A DNA stretch of 64,000 nt from the NCBI RefSeq assembly GCF_000818195.1, contig NZ_JTHL01000001.1, forward strand, positions 3,929,021-3,993,020, read 5' to 3'. Under the pieces are notes generated by a model that was not told the origin of the DNA, did no database searches, and worked only from the letters and a program-made list of their open reading frames with translations. This document shows positions 42,016 to 52,397 of this stretch, piece after piece; the first letter of the stretch is position 1; each line of letters opens with the position of its first letter. The translations under genes were made by a program, and so were the position numbers. The DNA is from Streptomyces sp. 150FB (GTDB taxonomy: Bacteria; Actinomycetota; Actinomycetes; Streptomycetales; Streptomycetaceae).

Positions 42016-45000
42016 GCGACACCTCCCTTGCTCTCCTGGAGCTCGACCACGAGACCACTCAGCCCGGCTCGCACCGGGTGTGTGGAAACATCGGTGACGC
42101 CTCGAAAGACAGCACGCCGGGCCCCCGGAGTGAAATGCAGTACGCCGTCGAGCAATTCACAGTTACTGACAGCGACGACCTCTGCCCACTTGACCACGGG
42201 CCGGGGGCCTGAGCGAACCTCGAGCTTGGCAACGGGTCTCATAGGCCAGGGCTCAGCCCCAGGCGGCACCTTGACCTCGGCAGTGATCTGCCAAGCGCCG
42301 GAAGGGGCGATCACTGCCTTCAGATCGTCCAGTTTCGGAGGAGTCACCGTCCCTCTGGCCTTGTTGGTGGGCCTGCCCGAGATCTTTAGCCGCTTGCTCA
42401 CCTTGCTCGTGCCGCTCGGCGTCTTCTCCTTCAGGATCGCCACAAGTTCGTGCACGGCCTTGTTGGTCTCCGACTTCAACGCCGCAATCCTTCGATGAGC
42501 CGAAGGTGAGTAGCGCATCCTCAACTCCTCGGTCTGCCCCCATTTGTTGTGTTCCGGCGGCTCGGAGGAGCGCAGAAACGCCTCGGCCTCAGCCGCGAAC
42601 GGCGCAGCATCTCCTGCGGCTCGACCCGCGAGCAGAACCGCCTGGAACGGGTTTGTTCCCACAGGAAGGCCGGGAACCCAACTGGTCTTGACCGTCATGC
42701 GATTGCCACGCATCGCGGTCACCTGGTTGATCCTGCCATCGGCGTCCGTGGCCTCGGTAAGGAGGAGCACTGCTCTGTGCTCGCCGGCTGTTCCCGGGAG
42801 GCCGTCCCTCTCGGGTACCTTCAACAGCACGGTGCTGAGGGCCACTTGACCGGCCTCGGTAAGGCGGCTCACCGTGGTACCGCTCAGGAAGGCCTGAAGA
42901 GCACGCGAACGCGCGGGTTGATGCACCTCTGGGTCGACCCACTCCTCCTCGAGACAGACCACGTCGTTGCGCAACGTCCGCACCGACGCCTCCAGTAGTG
43001 GCCGGCAGTCGCCTCCTGCTGTCATCGCCGCCCAGAAGTTACGTCCGAGAGCGCGAACCAACCTCTGGTGCATGCGCTCCAAAGTGTCCTCGTCGTCTCC
43101 TACGTCGCCGTCTTGGTCCCGCCCGGCCTCGGCAAGGCAGGCAACGTCGTGTGCTCCGACGATCAAGAAGGATGTGCCAGGGTCATCGCCCACGCGGGTC
43201 AGGTGCAGGTTCGCGACCGTCTCTTCGTCAGCCCACCAAGAACGAACGACCTCTGGGTTGTCCGCCTCAGCATCCGGCTGGCCCAGCCAAGCGGGACCTG
43301 CGAATCTCCTGCCCTTCACCTCCCGCCAGGGCAGATCGAGGCGTCCGATCAGCCGCCGCGCAGTATGTCCCTCATGGGGTTCGGAGAGCGTGGAGTTCAT
43401 GAGGACAAGCCCCAGACGGCTCGTCGCCCAGAGAGTCGCCTTTCCGAGACCGTACGAACCGCCGGCCGACGTATCCGACTTGAGGCTTTCGAGTTGGCGT
43501 CGCACCACGGCGGCAAATCGTCCGTCCTCGTAGTCGTCACCGGTAAGCCCGTTGGCGTTGTAGTCGTCGACGCGAAGAAGAATCAGCCGGTCCCGCTCGA
43601 ACATCTCCCGTAGACCAGCACCGATGACGCGTCCGACCTTCTGGTCCTGCGCGGCGGCCGCCTTATAGTGCGGTTCGAGGTCGTGCCAGCGGATTGCCGT
43701 ACGGAACCGGGCCAGAGTGTCGCCGGTCAGTTCATGCAAGGTGTAACGGATCCTGACAGGGCGGTCATTCCTCCTGTCGCGCTCGTCCAGACTGTTCTGA
43801 GTCGCCTCACGGGCCATGACCTCCAGATCAGCCTCGAAGGCGAAGGCCGCCGCGTTTCCGAATTCCCGTCCACCATCGTCGTGTTCGGGACGGTGGTACC
43901 ACACAACTGCGGGTTCGCCCTGCGATTCCGGACCAACCAAAGTGCCCTGCCCTACCTCGTCCCCGACGCCAAGGATCTCCCGCACCCTGGACAAGACGTC
44001 CGAGTCAGGCACAGAGCGGAACTCCAGCCAATCCTCGATCATCACCTGCTGCTCCCCCAGCAGGTGTGCCAGTTCACTTTCGTCTGTCCCTTTTCCTTGC
44101 ATCCGCTCGGCCAACCAACGACCGAACTCAGACCCCTTCGAGGCCACCAGTTCCTCTCTTTCGTCGAAACCGCTCTCCGTCTTCGGCGCGCCAGCTCTCT
44201 CCTTCGGAAGTGACTCGCCGCCCCTCGTACCCTCTCGCCCCTCCGGGCTGCGCTTACGAAATGCCGCCCTCTCAGCGACCTCCCGAGCGACTTTTGGAGC
44301 GGCTTTCAGGCGACGCCGTTCCGAGTCGGAGTCATCGGGATCCAGCCCCATTTGGATCCTCAGGTCCTTCAGTGCACTCTTCTCGATCTGCCGAATACGC
44401 TCGCGCGTGACCCCGACATGCTTACCAATTTCCTCGAGGGTCCAAGGTGTTCCATCAATAAACCCATATCGCAGGAGAAGAACTCTGCGAGTCCTTTCCG
44501 TGAATACGGATGCATCGAATCGCTGGAGTAGTTCCTGGCGCTCAAATTCGGACCACAACACTTGTTCCGGCCCGGGCACCGGCCGAAACTGATCCGCAAC
44601 CAGTTCCCCGAGAGACGTGTTCTCGCCGACGGGTTGCTCGAGCGACAGAACTACCCGACGCCCCAATCTCAGACACTCCACCACCTTCTCGGGGCTGAGC
44701 TCACACGCCAAGGAAAGGTCATCCACATTCGGTTTTCTTCCCCGGTCGAGAAACGCACGCTCCGTCTTCCGTACCTTCTGCACATCGGTCCACATATGGA
44801 CCGGGAGTCGAATGGATGCCCCTTCGTTGACCACGGCCCGAGTAATACGCTGCCGAATCCACCAGGTGGCGTAGGTGGAAAACTTACAACCCATGGAAAC
44901 GTCGAATTTCTCAACGGCGCGAACAAGCCCGATCATTCCGTGTTGCGCGAGATCCTCGTACATGGGACTACCTGGCCAGTGCCCCAAACCGCGCAGGATC

Positions 45001-45581
45001 TTGTAAACAAGTCGCTGATTGTGGATGACCATTGCAGACAGCGCCCTGTGTGCCTCCCCGTCTCGCGGAAGCGTCGCCAGGTAGCCATCGGGCAACGACT
45101 CCGACGGCTTCTTGCCAGCTCGGTAGAGAAGGCAGAGCCCGACTTCTTCCTCGGCGGTCAGCAGTCGCCGGTGGGGATTCCCTCTCCTCCGATCGATCTC
45201 AAGCAGGTTTTGGGCGGTACGACGAGCCGCTTCCATGTCATCGACCCGCACCATCCCCCGAAGAGACTCGAAATCCGGGACTTCCTCCTCCTCGAAGGAA
45301 TCAAATTCATCGAGAGCCTCGTCAAGACCAGCCCCGCCATCGGAAGTCACACTCCGCGGGAAGGCCGATACCTCTTGTACGCGTTCCTCTTCTACCTCCA
45401 CGGTCGTCACGGCTTCATACAAGGCCTGGGTCTCTTGGGCGTCGAGGCGTGCAGCCCTCATGACTTGCCTCAGAGCCGTGCGGCGTTCAACTCCCTCGGC
45501 CGTGAACCGGTGCATGAGCCCGACGAGCAGATGCCAACCAGCTTCATACTCGCTGGATGCATCGCCCCGCTCCGTGGTCAT
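42012..45581 (-). CDS. Sigma-70 (RpoD/HrdB-type) factor fused to a GHKL ATPase
   Basis: One uninterrupted frame of 1189 residues. Residues about 10-70 resemble region 1.1. Region 1.2 is LLTAEEEVGLCLLYRAG (about 138). Region 2 is YEDLAQHGMIGLVRAVEKFDVSMGCKFSTYATWWIRQ (about 208-245), the primary-sigma core-binding and -10 motif. Region 3 follows, and region 4 is WTLEEIGKHVGVTRERIRQIEKSALKDLR (about 380-408). A second HTH-like segment lies near 490-535. A GHKL ATPase comes next: N box REATQNSLDE (about 590), G1 box VDDYNANGL (about 671), G2 box AGGSYGLGKATLW (about 706). The last 400 residues are unknown. The ATG at 45581 is preferred because codons upstream have poor GC3. It heads a three-gene operon divergent from the helicase operon. 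Confidence 0.85.
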   Translation of the reverse strand: MTTERGDASSEYEAGWHLLVGLMHRFTAEGVERRTALRQVMRAARLDAQETQALYEAVTTVEVEEERVQEVSAFPRSVTSDGGAGLDEALDEFDSFEEEEVPDFESLRGMVRVDDMEAARRTAQNLLEIDRRRGNPHRRLLTAEEEVGLCLLYRAGKKPSESLPDGYLATLPRDGEAHRALSAMVIHNQRLVYKILRGLGHWPGSPMYEDLAQHGMIGLVRAVEKFDVSMGCKFSTYATWWIRQRITRAVVNEGASIRLPVHMWTDVQKVRKTERAFLDRGRKPNVDDLSLACELSPEKVVECLRLGRRVVLSLEQPVGENTSLGELVADQFRPVPGPEQVLWSEFERQELLQRFDASVFTERTRRVLLLRYGFIDGTPWTLEEIGKHVGVTRERIRQIEKSALKDLRIQMGLDPDDSDSERRRLKAAPKVAREVAERAAFRKRSPEGREGTRGGESLPKERAGAPKTESGFDEREELVASKGSEFGRWLAERMQGKGTDESELAHLLGEQQVMIEDWLEFRSVPDSDVLSRVREILGVGDEVGQGTLVGPESQGEPAVVWYHRPEHDDGGREFGNAAAFAFEADLEVMAREATQNSLDERDRRNDRPVRIRYTLHELTGDTLARFRTAIRWHDLEPHYKAAAAQDQKVGRVIGAGLREMFERDRLILLRVDDYNANGLTGDDYEDGRFAAVVRRQLESLKSDTSAGGSYGLGKATLWATSRLGLVLMNSTLSEPHEGHTARRLIGRLDLPWREVKGRRFAGPAWLGQPDAEADNPEVVRSWWADEETVANLHLTRVGDDPGTSFLIVGAHDVACLAEAGRDQDGDVGDDEDTLERMHQRLVRALGRNFWAAMTAGGDCRPLLEASVRTLRNDVVCLEEEWVDPEVHQPARSRALQAFLSGTTVSRLTEAGQVALSTVLLKVPERDGLPGTAGEHRAVLLLTEATDADGRINQVTAMRGNRMTVKTSWVPGLPVGTNPFQAVLLAGRAAGDAAPFAAEAEAFLRSSEPPEHNKWGQTEELRMRYSPSAHRRIAALKSETNKAVHELVAILKEKTPSGTSKVSKRLKISGRPTNKARGTVTPPKLDDLKAVIAPSGAWQITAEVKVPPGAEPWPMRPVAKLEVRSGPRPVVKWAEVVAVSNCELLDGVLHFTPGARRAVFRGVTDVSTHPVRAGLSGLVVELQESKGGVA

Positions 45582-45730
45582 CGCGCCCCCTGCACCCGCG
45601 CTACGTTTGTCCCCTCGTAGTTCATCACATCGGGCCGCCTCTGCTGGCACTTCCTCGCACAACCGGCGCCCGAGAGGGTCCATCACTCGGTACTTTGGGA
45701 CCGTGTTGGCGTGACCAAGGGGAAGAGTAG
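45582..45730. promoter_or_regulatory. Divergent promoter region at the heart of defence module B
   Basis: 149 bases between the sigma-GHKL gene and the NERD-helicase gene. An AAGGGGAAGAG sequence precedes ATG 45731. No clear promoter hexamers are visible. It would be the obvious target of the sigma fusion. Confidence 0.4.
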
Positions 45731-47347
45731 ATGCGGATCATTCCGAGCGAGATCTCGAGCAGCACCAAGAGCCAGGCCGAACGGAGCGTGTTCGCGGCGC
45801 TCAAGGCGATTCCCGATGACCGGAGCATCGCGCTGCACACGGTTCATCTCCCTCAGCACCACAGGAAGCGTGTCGGCGAGATCGACTTCGTCGTCATCAT
45901 GCCCGACGTCCTGCTCTTCATCGAGGTCAAGGGCGGTCGGGTCCACCAGCGCGATGGGAGATGGTATTACGGTCCGCCCGGCCGCGAGGAGGGTCCGAAG
46001 GAGAGCCCCTTTGCACAGGCCAACGGGGGTATGCACGAGTTCGAGCGGGAGATCGGCGCGCTGGTCGGTAACTTGCGAGACCACGGCGTTCCCAGCGGAT
46101 ACCTCGTGATCACCACGGACGTCGACATCCCACGCACTACCGAGTTCGAGCCTGAACAGTATCTCGGCACCACGGCGTACGACGGCGGACGCGGTCTGTC
46201 CAAGGGCATCGAACGCGCCACCCGCTTCTGGCTGACAAGGAACAGGTGGGCCCGCACCCCCGTCTCGGCCACCCTGCGCAAGCAGATGCTTGAGGCTGTC
46301 CGCCCCGATTTCGACCTCGTACCCAATCTCCGGTCCAGACTGACCAACCTCGAAGTCGCCTTCGAACGCCTCACCACCGAACAGTTCGACAGGCTGGACG
46401 AGTTGGAGTCCAATCCACGCCTTATCTGGACCGGTGGCGCAGGCACTGGCAAGACCTTCCTCGCCGCCGAGGCGGCCCGTCGCAAATCCGCTCGCGGCAG
46501 CGTTCTGTTCACCTGCGCGAGCACCACGCTGGCGACCCATGTGGGCCGCATTCTTACCGACGACGGGATCACCGTCCTGCCGTTCGACCGTCTGGACGAA
46601 GTTCAGGGACGCGTCTTCGACCAATTGATCGTGGACGAGGCGCAGGACCTGATGACCTTCGAGAGCCTCGACACCCTGGAGGCTCTGGTCTCGGGTGGCC
46701 TCGCCGAGGGCCGATGGATCTTCATGCTGGACCAGAACAACCAGGTACTGACCCCGAACGAATATGATCCCGACGCCTGGGAGTACTTGCGCCCGCTGGG
46801 TTCCGTCTGCGGGCCCATGAGGCGCAACTGTCGCAACACTGTTCAGATCGTCAAACAGGTCCGCTTGTACACGGGCGCCGATCTTGGCATCGCCTCCGCC
46901 GGTGAGGGCGAACCGGTCCGCTTCGCCGACGTGCATGACGCGCAGGAGGAGGCCAATGTTCTCGACACCTACGTGAACGAACTTGTGCAAGAGGAAGTGT
47001 CACCGCGGAACATCACGCTGCTGTCCGCCTCCGGGGACTGGGAAGCGAGCTCGGCCCGCCTGTCACAGCGAGCCTCGAAGATAGAGCGATTCGCCGATGT
47101 AGTCGGAAGCGACCGTACGAAGCATCGGCTCACCTGGTCCTCCATCTCCGACTTCAAGGGTCACGAGAACCATGTCGTCTGTCTTATCGACCTCGAGCCT
47201 GAACACCTCGAAGGCCGTCTCGATGCCCTCTACGTCGCCTGGACGAGAGCCCGCGCCCAGCTGTGGGTCGCTTGCCGGCCCGGTACCCGCCGGATCCTGA
47301 AGGACCTGGGCATTGCTGTTCTGACACGGGAGGGGCATCTCAAGTGA
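45731..47347 (+). CDS. NERD-domain nuclease / SF1 helicase
   Basis: A 538-residue protein. Residues 15-130 are a NERD domain with the restriction-type active site: SQAERSVFAAL, then GEIDFVVIMPDVLLFIEVKGG (D...ExK). Residues about 210-530 are a UvrD/DUF2075-like SF1 helicase: Walker A IWTGGAGTGKTFLA near 234, Walker B QLIVDEAQDL near 302, and LYVAWTRARAQLWVA near the C-terminus. It probably binds, unwinds and cuts DNA. It leads the four-gene operon; its TGA overlaps the GTG of the drmA-like gene. Such NERD-helicases occur in other defence loci but are not standard DISARM genes. Confidence 0.87.
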   Translation: MRIIPSEISSSTKSQAERSVFAALKAIPDDRSIALHTVHLPQHHRKRVGEIDFVVIMPDVLLFIEVKGGRVHQRDGRWYYGPPGREEGPKESPFAQANGGMHEFEREIGALVGNLRDHGVPSGYLVITTDVDIPRTTEFEPEQYLGTTAYDGGRGLSKGIERATRFWLTRNRWARTPVSATLRKQMLEAVRPDFDLVPNLRSRLTNLEVAFERLTTEQFDRLDELESNPRLIWTGGAGTGKTFLAAEAARRKSARGSVLFTCASTTLATHVGRILTDDGITVLPFDRLDEVQGRVFDQLIVDEAQDLMTFESLDTLEALVSGGLAEGRWIFMLDQNNQVLTPNEYDPDAWEYLRPLGSVCGPMRRNCRNTVQIVKQVRLYTGADLGIASAGEGEPVRFADVHDAQEEANVLDTYVNELVQEEVSPRNITLLSASGDWEASSARLSQRASKIERFADVVGSDRTKHRLTWSSISDFKGHENHVVCLIDLEPEHLEGRLDALYVAWTRARAQLWVACRPGTRRILKDLGIAVLTREGHLK

Positions 47348-50300
47348 ACGTCTCCGAATCACGGCTCTCCGAGCACCGCGCTGACTTCGTGAAGTACCTC
47401 GCCCGTCAGTTGGTCGGCCCGGCCGTCGCCGAGGACGAGACCCTTGTCGACCCGCCTGACAGGCGCTACCTGATGGGCACCTTGTATCCGCGTGGAGCCT
47501 CCTTGCTGGAGCACTCGCAGGACGACGGTGAGTTGGATTTCAACGAATCACAGGCCGGAAGCGGAGAAGAGGACAACTTCGCGGATGATCCGGTGGCCGA
47601 AGCGAATGCATGGCTTCCGTCATCCCTCGGCTTCTCCTTCTTCACCGATGCCCGCAACATCCAGGTGACGTGTGAAGCCTCACGGTATGTGACACATCGC
47701 GAAGGCGGGCGTCGCAGCTGGCGACGCCAGCCGCGGCTCTCCACAACGGAAACCGTTGCTCTGGAACAAACGATGCCGGTCTCCGTCCTGGACGGTCATG
47801 CTCGACTCCATATCCGTTGGCGTCCTTTCGCGTCCGGACATCTCGTCACGTGCGTACTTGCCAACGCACATGACGAAGAGGAGAGCACCCACAAGGACCG
47901 GGACCTGATGCTCTTTCAGGTTGATCTGCAGGCGACGACACTCGGCGGAAAGATCCTCGAGTATCCGAGTACCCGACTCAACAGCCGCGACGAGGAGGAG
48001 CAAGAGCTGCGTCTCCAGTACCGGCATATTGTGACGAGGGCCGTGGGGCACGGATGTGCTGTCGAGTGGGACGACGAGTCCCACCAGGTCACCACCTTGC
48101 GTACACAGGTCCTGCCTCAGCAGGTGGTCGAGCACATCAAGCCTGACGGGCCCAAAGATCTGCCGGTGCTCAATCTCGCGCACCTGTCACAGCCCGGGCT
48201 CTCCGCAGATGATCTCCGGGCGGAACTGCATTCATTTGTCCTGGGATATCACAAGTGGTTCGAAACCCAGCAGTCGACGAAGACCCTGCCGCTCTGGGCC
48301 GACGCGCCTGCCGGCCGTATCCTCGACCGCATCAGGACCGCTCTCGACCGCATGACGTCAGGGGTAGAGGCACTCACCGCATCGACCCCATCAGGAGCCA
48401 AGGCACGTCAGGCATTTCGAGTGGCCAATCGCGCCATGGCGCTCCAAATGCTTCACAGCCGGCCGGAGCTGGCAGGCAGCCGACGCCGCAGAAACAGCGG
48501 AGTACTGGAACTGAGCGAGCCTGGTGGCGACTACACATGGCATCCGTTCCAACTCGCCTACTTTCTACTCGTGGTCGAGGGCATGATGAACCCCGAGCAC
48601 AAGGACCGTAAGACGGTCGACCTGATCTGGTTCCCTACAGGTGGAGGAAAGACGGAGGCATACCTTCTCACCGCCTGCTTCGAGATCCTCTGGCGCCGAC
48701 TGAGATTCGGCGCTGCCGGAGGTGGCACGGCCGTTCTGAGCCGATACACGCTGAGCCTGCTCACCACGCAGCAATTCCAGCGCACTGCAACGGCGATCTG
48801 CGCTCTGGAATACATAAGGAAGGGAGAGGACGGACCGCTACCCCACGATCTGGGGGAGGAGCCCATCTCGATCGGACTCTGGGTGGGCAAGGAGACGACG
48901 CCCAACAAGATCTCCGCCGCGCAGGACGAACTGGATGTCCTGATGCAGATGAACGAGCCCGACGATCGGTTTCTGCTGGAACGCTGTCCGTGGTGCGGTA
49001 CAGAAATCGTTCCGGAACGACACGGGCAAACACAGGACTTCGGCATCAGGGCGGACGGAGTCACCACCTCGTTCTTCTGTCCGCGCAACACCTGCGTCTT
49101 CCATGAGCGACTTCCGGTCTCCGTGGTGGACGAGCAGATCTATAAGGCACCGCCGACGTTCGTACTCGGCACTGTGGACAAATTCGCGCGACTCGCGTGG
49201 GAGCCGGAGGCCGGCAACCTCTTCGGAAAGAACGGCAAGCGAGCACCCTCACTGGTGATTCAAGACGAACTCCACTTGCTCGCAGGCCCCTTGGGAACAA
49301 CGGTCGGCCTGTACGAATCCGCCATCCTCGAACTGTGTGCCTGGCACGGCACCGTACCGAAGGTCATCGCATCGACAGCGACCATCCGACGTTCACAGGA
49401 CCAGATCCGTAGCCTCTACGGCCGGCCCACGCAGCTTTTCCCGCCGCCGGGGATCAAGGCTGGCCACTCCTACTTCGCTTCGCCGGACGAGGACAAGCCC
49501 GGGCGTTTGTACGTGGGTGTCATGGCACAGGGGCACACCGCCTCGACCTCGACCGTTCACGTGGGTGCCGCCGCCTTGCAGGCTCCGAAGGAGATCTGCG
49601 ACGACGACGCCTATCGTGATGCCTACTGGACAGTGGTCGCCTATCACAACAGCCTGCGCGAACTTGGCCGAACCGTAACGATCGCACGGGACGACATCCC
49701 TGCGCGTCTCGCGCATCTGACGAAGGACGACACCCGGCGCCGCGAACTCGGTGACGACTCGGTGGTCGAACTCACCAGTAATATCCCGCGCGCCGCTCAA
49801 CCACGGCTCCTCGAGCGCCTGGGGAAACACTTCAAAGAACGTGGCAGCGTCTCCTTTCTCGCCACGACCAACATGCTCTCCGTGGGTGTCGACGTTCCGC
49901 GACTCGGCCTCATGCTCATGAACGGACAGCCCAAAACGACATCGGAGTACATTCAGGCCACCAGCCGTGTCGGCCGTCGCCATGTACCCGGCTTGGTCGT
50001 CACGCTCTTTCGCTCGACCAAACCTCGCGACCGGTCCCACTACGAGTCGTTCGGTGTCTACCACCGTTCCCTCTACCGTCATGTGGAACCCACCAGCGTC
50101 ACACCGTGGTCCATGCCCTCTCGTAAGCGAGCTCTGCATGCCGTACTCGTCATCCTCGTCCGTCACGGAATCGGCCTGAACGCCGAGAACAAGGCGGGGG
50201 ACATCCTCGACCATGAGGATGGAGTCGCACGGATCCGTGATCTCATCGTGGACCACGTGCAACGAGCCGACCCGGAGGAGTCCGATGCCGCCACGGAACA

Positions 50301-50499
50301 GCTCGACCAGCTGATCGAGGAATGGCGACAAGAGGCCGAAATCGCGCATGGCGAAGGCAGCCGCCTCTTTTACCAGCCTCAGGGGCGCTTGAACACATCG
50401 CTCTTGACCGACTTCGGCAAGCAAGGCGGTCGGTGGGAGACAGCGCAGTCGATGCGCAACGTCGACCGCGAATGCCTCATCGCCGTGAGAGGAACGTAA
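47344..50499 (+). CDS. drmA: DrmA-like DISARM helicase
   Basis: A 1051-residue SF2-type helicase matching what I know of DrmA. Walker A is DLIWFPTGGGKTEAYLL near residue 430, followed by LSRYTLSLLTTQQFQRTATAICALE; a CPWCG...C pair forms a zinc knuckle near 547. Walker B is VIQDELHLLAGPLGTTVGLYE near 640, and SVGVDVPRLGLMLMNGQPKTTSEYIQATSRVGR near 848 supplies the late helicase motifs, then the YRHVEPTSVTPWS region. In DISARM, DrmA acts with DrmB to block incoming phage DNA. The GTG at 47344 overlaps the upstream stop, and drmB follows after five bases. Neither drmC nor drmE/drmD is present. Confidence 0.88.
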   Translation: MNVSESRLSEHRADFVKYLARQLVGPAVAEDETLVDPPDRRYLMGTLYPRGASLLEHSQDDGELDFNESQAGSGEEDNFADDPVAEANAWLPSSLGFSFFTDARNIQVTCEASRYVTHREGGRRSWRRQPRLSTTETVALEQTMPVSVLDGHARLHIRWRPFASGHLVTCVLANAHDEEESTHKDRDLMLFQVDLQATTLGGKILEYPSTRLNSRDEEEQELRLQYRHIVTRAVGHGCAVEWDDESHQVTTLRTQVLPQQVVEHIKPDGPKDLPVLNLAHLSQPGLSADDLRAELHSFVLGYHKWFETQQSTKTLPLWADAPAGRILDRIRTALDRMTSGVEALTASTPSGAKARQAFRVANRAMALQMLHSRPELAGSRRRRNSGVLELSEPGGDYTWHPFQLAYFLLVVEGMMNPEHKDRKTVDLIWFPTGGGKTEAYLLTACFEILWRRLRFGAAGGGTAVLSRYTLSLLTTQQFQRTATAICALEYIRKGEDGPLPHDLGEEPISIGLWVGKETTPNKISAAQDELDVLMQMNEPDDRFLLERCPWCGTEIVPERHGQTQDFGIRADGVTTSFFCPRNTCVFHERLPVSVVDEQIYKAPPTFVLGTVDKFARLAWEPEAGNLFGKNGKRAPSLVIQDELHLLAGPLGTTVGLYESAILELCAWHGTVPKVIASTATIRRSQDQIRSLYGRPTQLFPPPGIKAGHSYFASPDEDKPGRLYVGVMAQGHTASTSTVHVGAAALQAPKEICDDDAYRDAYWTVVAYHNSLRELGRTVTIARDDIPARLAHLTKDDTRRRELGDDSVVELTSNIPRAAQPRLLERLGKHFKERGSVSFLATTNMLSVGVDVPRLGLMLMNGQPKTTSEYIQATSRVGRRHVPGLVVTLFRSTKPRDRSHYESFGVYHRSLYRHVEPTSVTPWSMPSRKRALHAVLVILVRHGIGLNAENKAGDILDHEDGVARIRDLIVDHVQRADPEESDAATEQLDQLIEEWRQEAEIAHGEGSRLFYQPQGRLNTSLLTDFGKQGGRWETAQSMRNVDRECLIAVRGT

Positions 50500-50504
50500 A
50501 ATCC

Positions 50505-52397
50505 ATGAAGGACGTTCGGCGTAAGGTCCGCAGGTCACAGACGATCGTTCCCTTCGGCGTAGGCGGGATCATCGACCTTCGAGGCGAGTCCTTCGTGGCG
50601 GCCGATATTCGTAGTTGGGCAGTGAACGGCGAGCGCGTCGAATCACCCCGACTTGCAGCGAAATTGGGCGTTCAGGGCTTCCGGTCGGCCCCCGTAATCC
50701 CCTCCGGGAAAGCCGCCTACGCTGCCCGTATCGGGCCGGTTTATGTACGATTCCCCAAGTGGCTCTTCTGCCCTCAGTGCAGAGAAATGAAGCGCTGGCA
50801 CTCAGATCTCGAGGTACGGGACAAGCAGCCGACCTGCGGACATTGCGCCGGAAAGTCGCAGCTGGCTCCGATGCGCTTCATCCAAGTGTGCAGGGCCGGC
50901 CATATGGCCGACATCGACTGGCATCGATGGGCTCACTCCAAGAGTGAGGGGCATGCTCAGCGCCAATGTCAGCTTCGCCGGCTTCGGTTCGTTGCCAGTC
51001 CCGAATCCTCTGGGCTGGATGCCTTGCGCGTCATCTGCGTCGCCTGCCGAGCCGGGCGTGATCTGGCGGGAATCAGCCAGAAGAACATTCTTAAGCAGAT
51101 CGGATTGCCTTGCCCTGGCACCCACCCCTGGCAATCCGAGACTGATGAGGCGGACACCTGCGAAGAGACACCGCAAGCAGTACAGCGCGGCGCCTCAAAT
51201 GTATATTTCCCCATCACGCACTCGGCGATCGACATCCCAGAACCTGCGGGACTGCCCGAGGAAGACGAATTGACCCAGAAGGTCGTCAACCACACCCTGT
51301 GGCCGGACTTCAACAGCGCAAATGGCAGCCCAATTTCCGATGCCTTCAGAACTGTGATCGCGAACCAATGCGAGGTCACGGAGGAGTTCGTCGAGGCCGT
51401 CCGACGCCGATACACCGAAGAGGTTTCGTGGATGCCCTCGAGAGTTGATTCGGACGGTGATCTCAGTATCGCCGAATGGGCGGCCTTTTCCGTTCCTGAA
51501 TCCGTCGCTGATTCAAAGACCTTCTCCGTACGCCGGACCCATCTCGGGATCAGCCATGATAATCCGAAATCGATGCAGGAGCTGGATTCAGGCATCTCCG
51601 CGGTCGTTGTCGCAGACCGAGTACGCGAGGTCCGCGCGCTCGAAGGCTTCTCGCGGTACGAACCCAGTTCCGGCGACAGAGAAGAGGGCGAGGGCGGACA
51701 CGTCGTGTCGGTCAACACGAACGCCCGCGCGCAATGGCTGCCCGCCATAGAGACGTACGGCGAAGGCATCTTCATCGCCGTCGAAGAGGAGCGTGTGAGC
51801 ACTTGGGAGAAGCTGCCGGCAGTGCGCGACTGGACGCGACGGATCGAGCGGAACTTGGACGCCTCTTTCAAAGCCGACCGCCTGAGAAGCAAAACGGGTC
51901 CTGAACTTCTACCTCGATTCGTGATGCTGCACACCCTGGCCCATCAATTCATTCGCCAACTGTCGTATGACAGCGGGTACAACGCAGCCTCACTGAGAGA
52001 ACGCGTCTACGCCAGAAGCCACGCCCCAGGCAGTGAACTTCCCGCTCAAGCCGGCGTGTTCATCTACACAGCCGCCGGAGATACAGAAGGGACGCTGGGC
52101 GGACTCGTCCGTCAGGGGCAACCACCAAACCTCGTCGAGACTCTGATCCGACTGCTCGAATCGGCACAGTGGTGCTCTCAGGACCCGTTGTGCGCCGACT
52201 CGACAGGCAGATCTCTAGCCAACCTCAACCGTGCCGCCTGCCACGCATGCACGCTTCTTCCGGAGACGTGCTGCGAGATCGACAATTCCCTCTTGGACAG
52301 GACGCTGTTGATCGGTGACGGCAAGGTCCCGGGATTCTTTCGGCGAGTCATCCAGGCCGCTCTCGAGGAATCGGCCGAAGCCGTCGATCTGCCATGA
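50505..52397 (+). CDS. drmB: DrmB-like DUF1998 protein
   Basis: A 630-residue protein of the DrmB/DUF1998 type. The opening RKVRRSQTIVPFGVGGIIDL, then VAADIRSW, is the DrmB N-terminal signature. A zinc-binding CPQC...CGHC lies near residues 87-110 and CRAGHMADIDWHRW near 128. The DUF1998 region near 470-600 has MLHTLAHQFIRQLSYDSGYNAASLRERVY, YTAAGDTEGTLGGLV and a final Cys group CADSTGRSLANLNRAACHACTLLPETCCE. DrmB is the obligate partner of DrmA. The ATG at 50505 fits; the open frame upstream overlaps drmA. Its stop shares bases with the next ATG (ATGA). Confidence 0.87.
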   Translation: MKDVRRKVRRSQTIVPFGVGGIIDLRGESFVAADIRSWAVNGERVESPRLAAKLGVQGFRSAPVIPSGKAAYAARIGPVYVRFPKWLFCPQCREMKRWHSDLEVRDKQPTCGHCAGKSQLAPMRFIQVCRAGHMADIDWHRWAHSKSEGHAQRQCQLRRLRFVASPESSGLDALRVICVACRAGRDLAGISQKNILKQIGLPCPGTHPWQSETDEADTCEETPQAVQRGASNVYFPITHSAIDIPEPAGLPEEDELTQKVVNHTLWPDFNSANGSPISDAFRTVIANQCEVTEEFVEAVRRRYTEEVSWMPSRVDSDGDLSIAEWAAFSVPESVADSKTFSVRRTHLGISHDNPKSMQELDSGISAVVVADRVREVRALEGFSRYEPSSGDREEGEGGHVVSVNTNARAQWLPAIETYGEGIFIAVEEERVSTWEKLPAVRDWTRRIERNLDASFKADRLRSKTGPELLPRFVMLHTLAHQFIRQLSYDSGYNAASLRERVYARSHAPGSELPAQAGVFIYTAAGDTEGTLGGLVRQGQPPNLVETLIRLLESAQWCSQDPLCADSTGRSLANLNRAACHACTLLPETCCEIDNSLLDRTLLIGDGKVPGFFRRVIQAALEESAEAVDLP

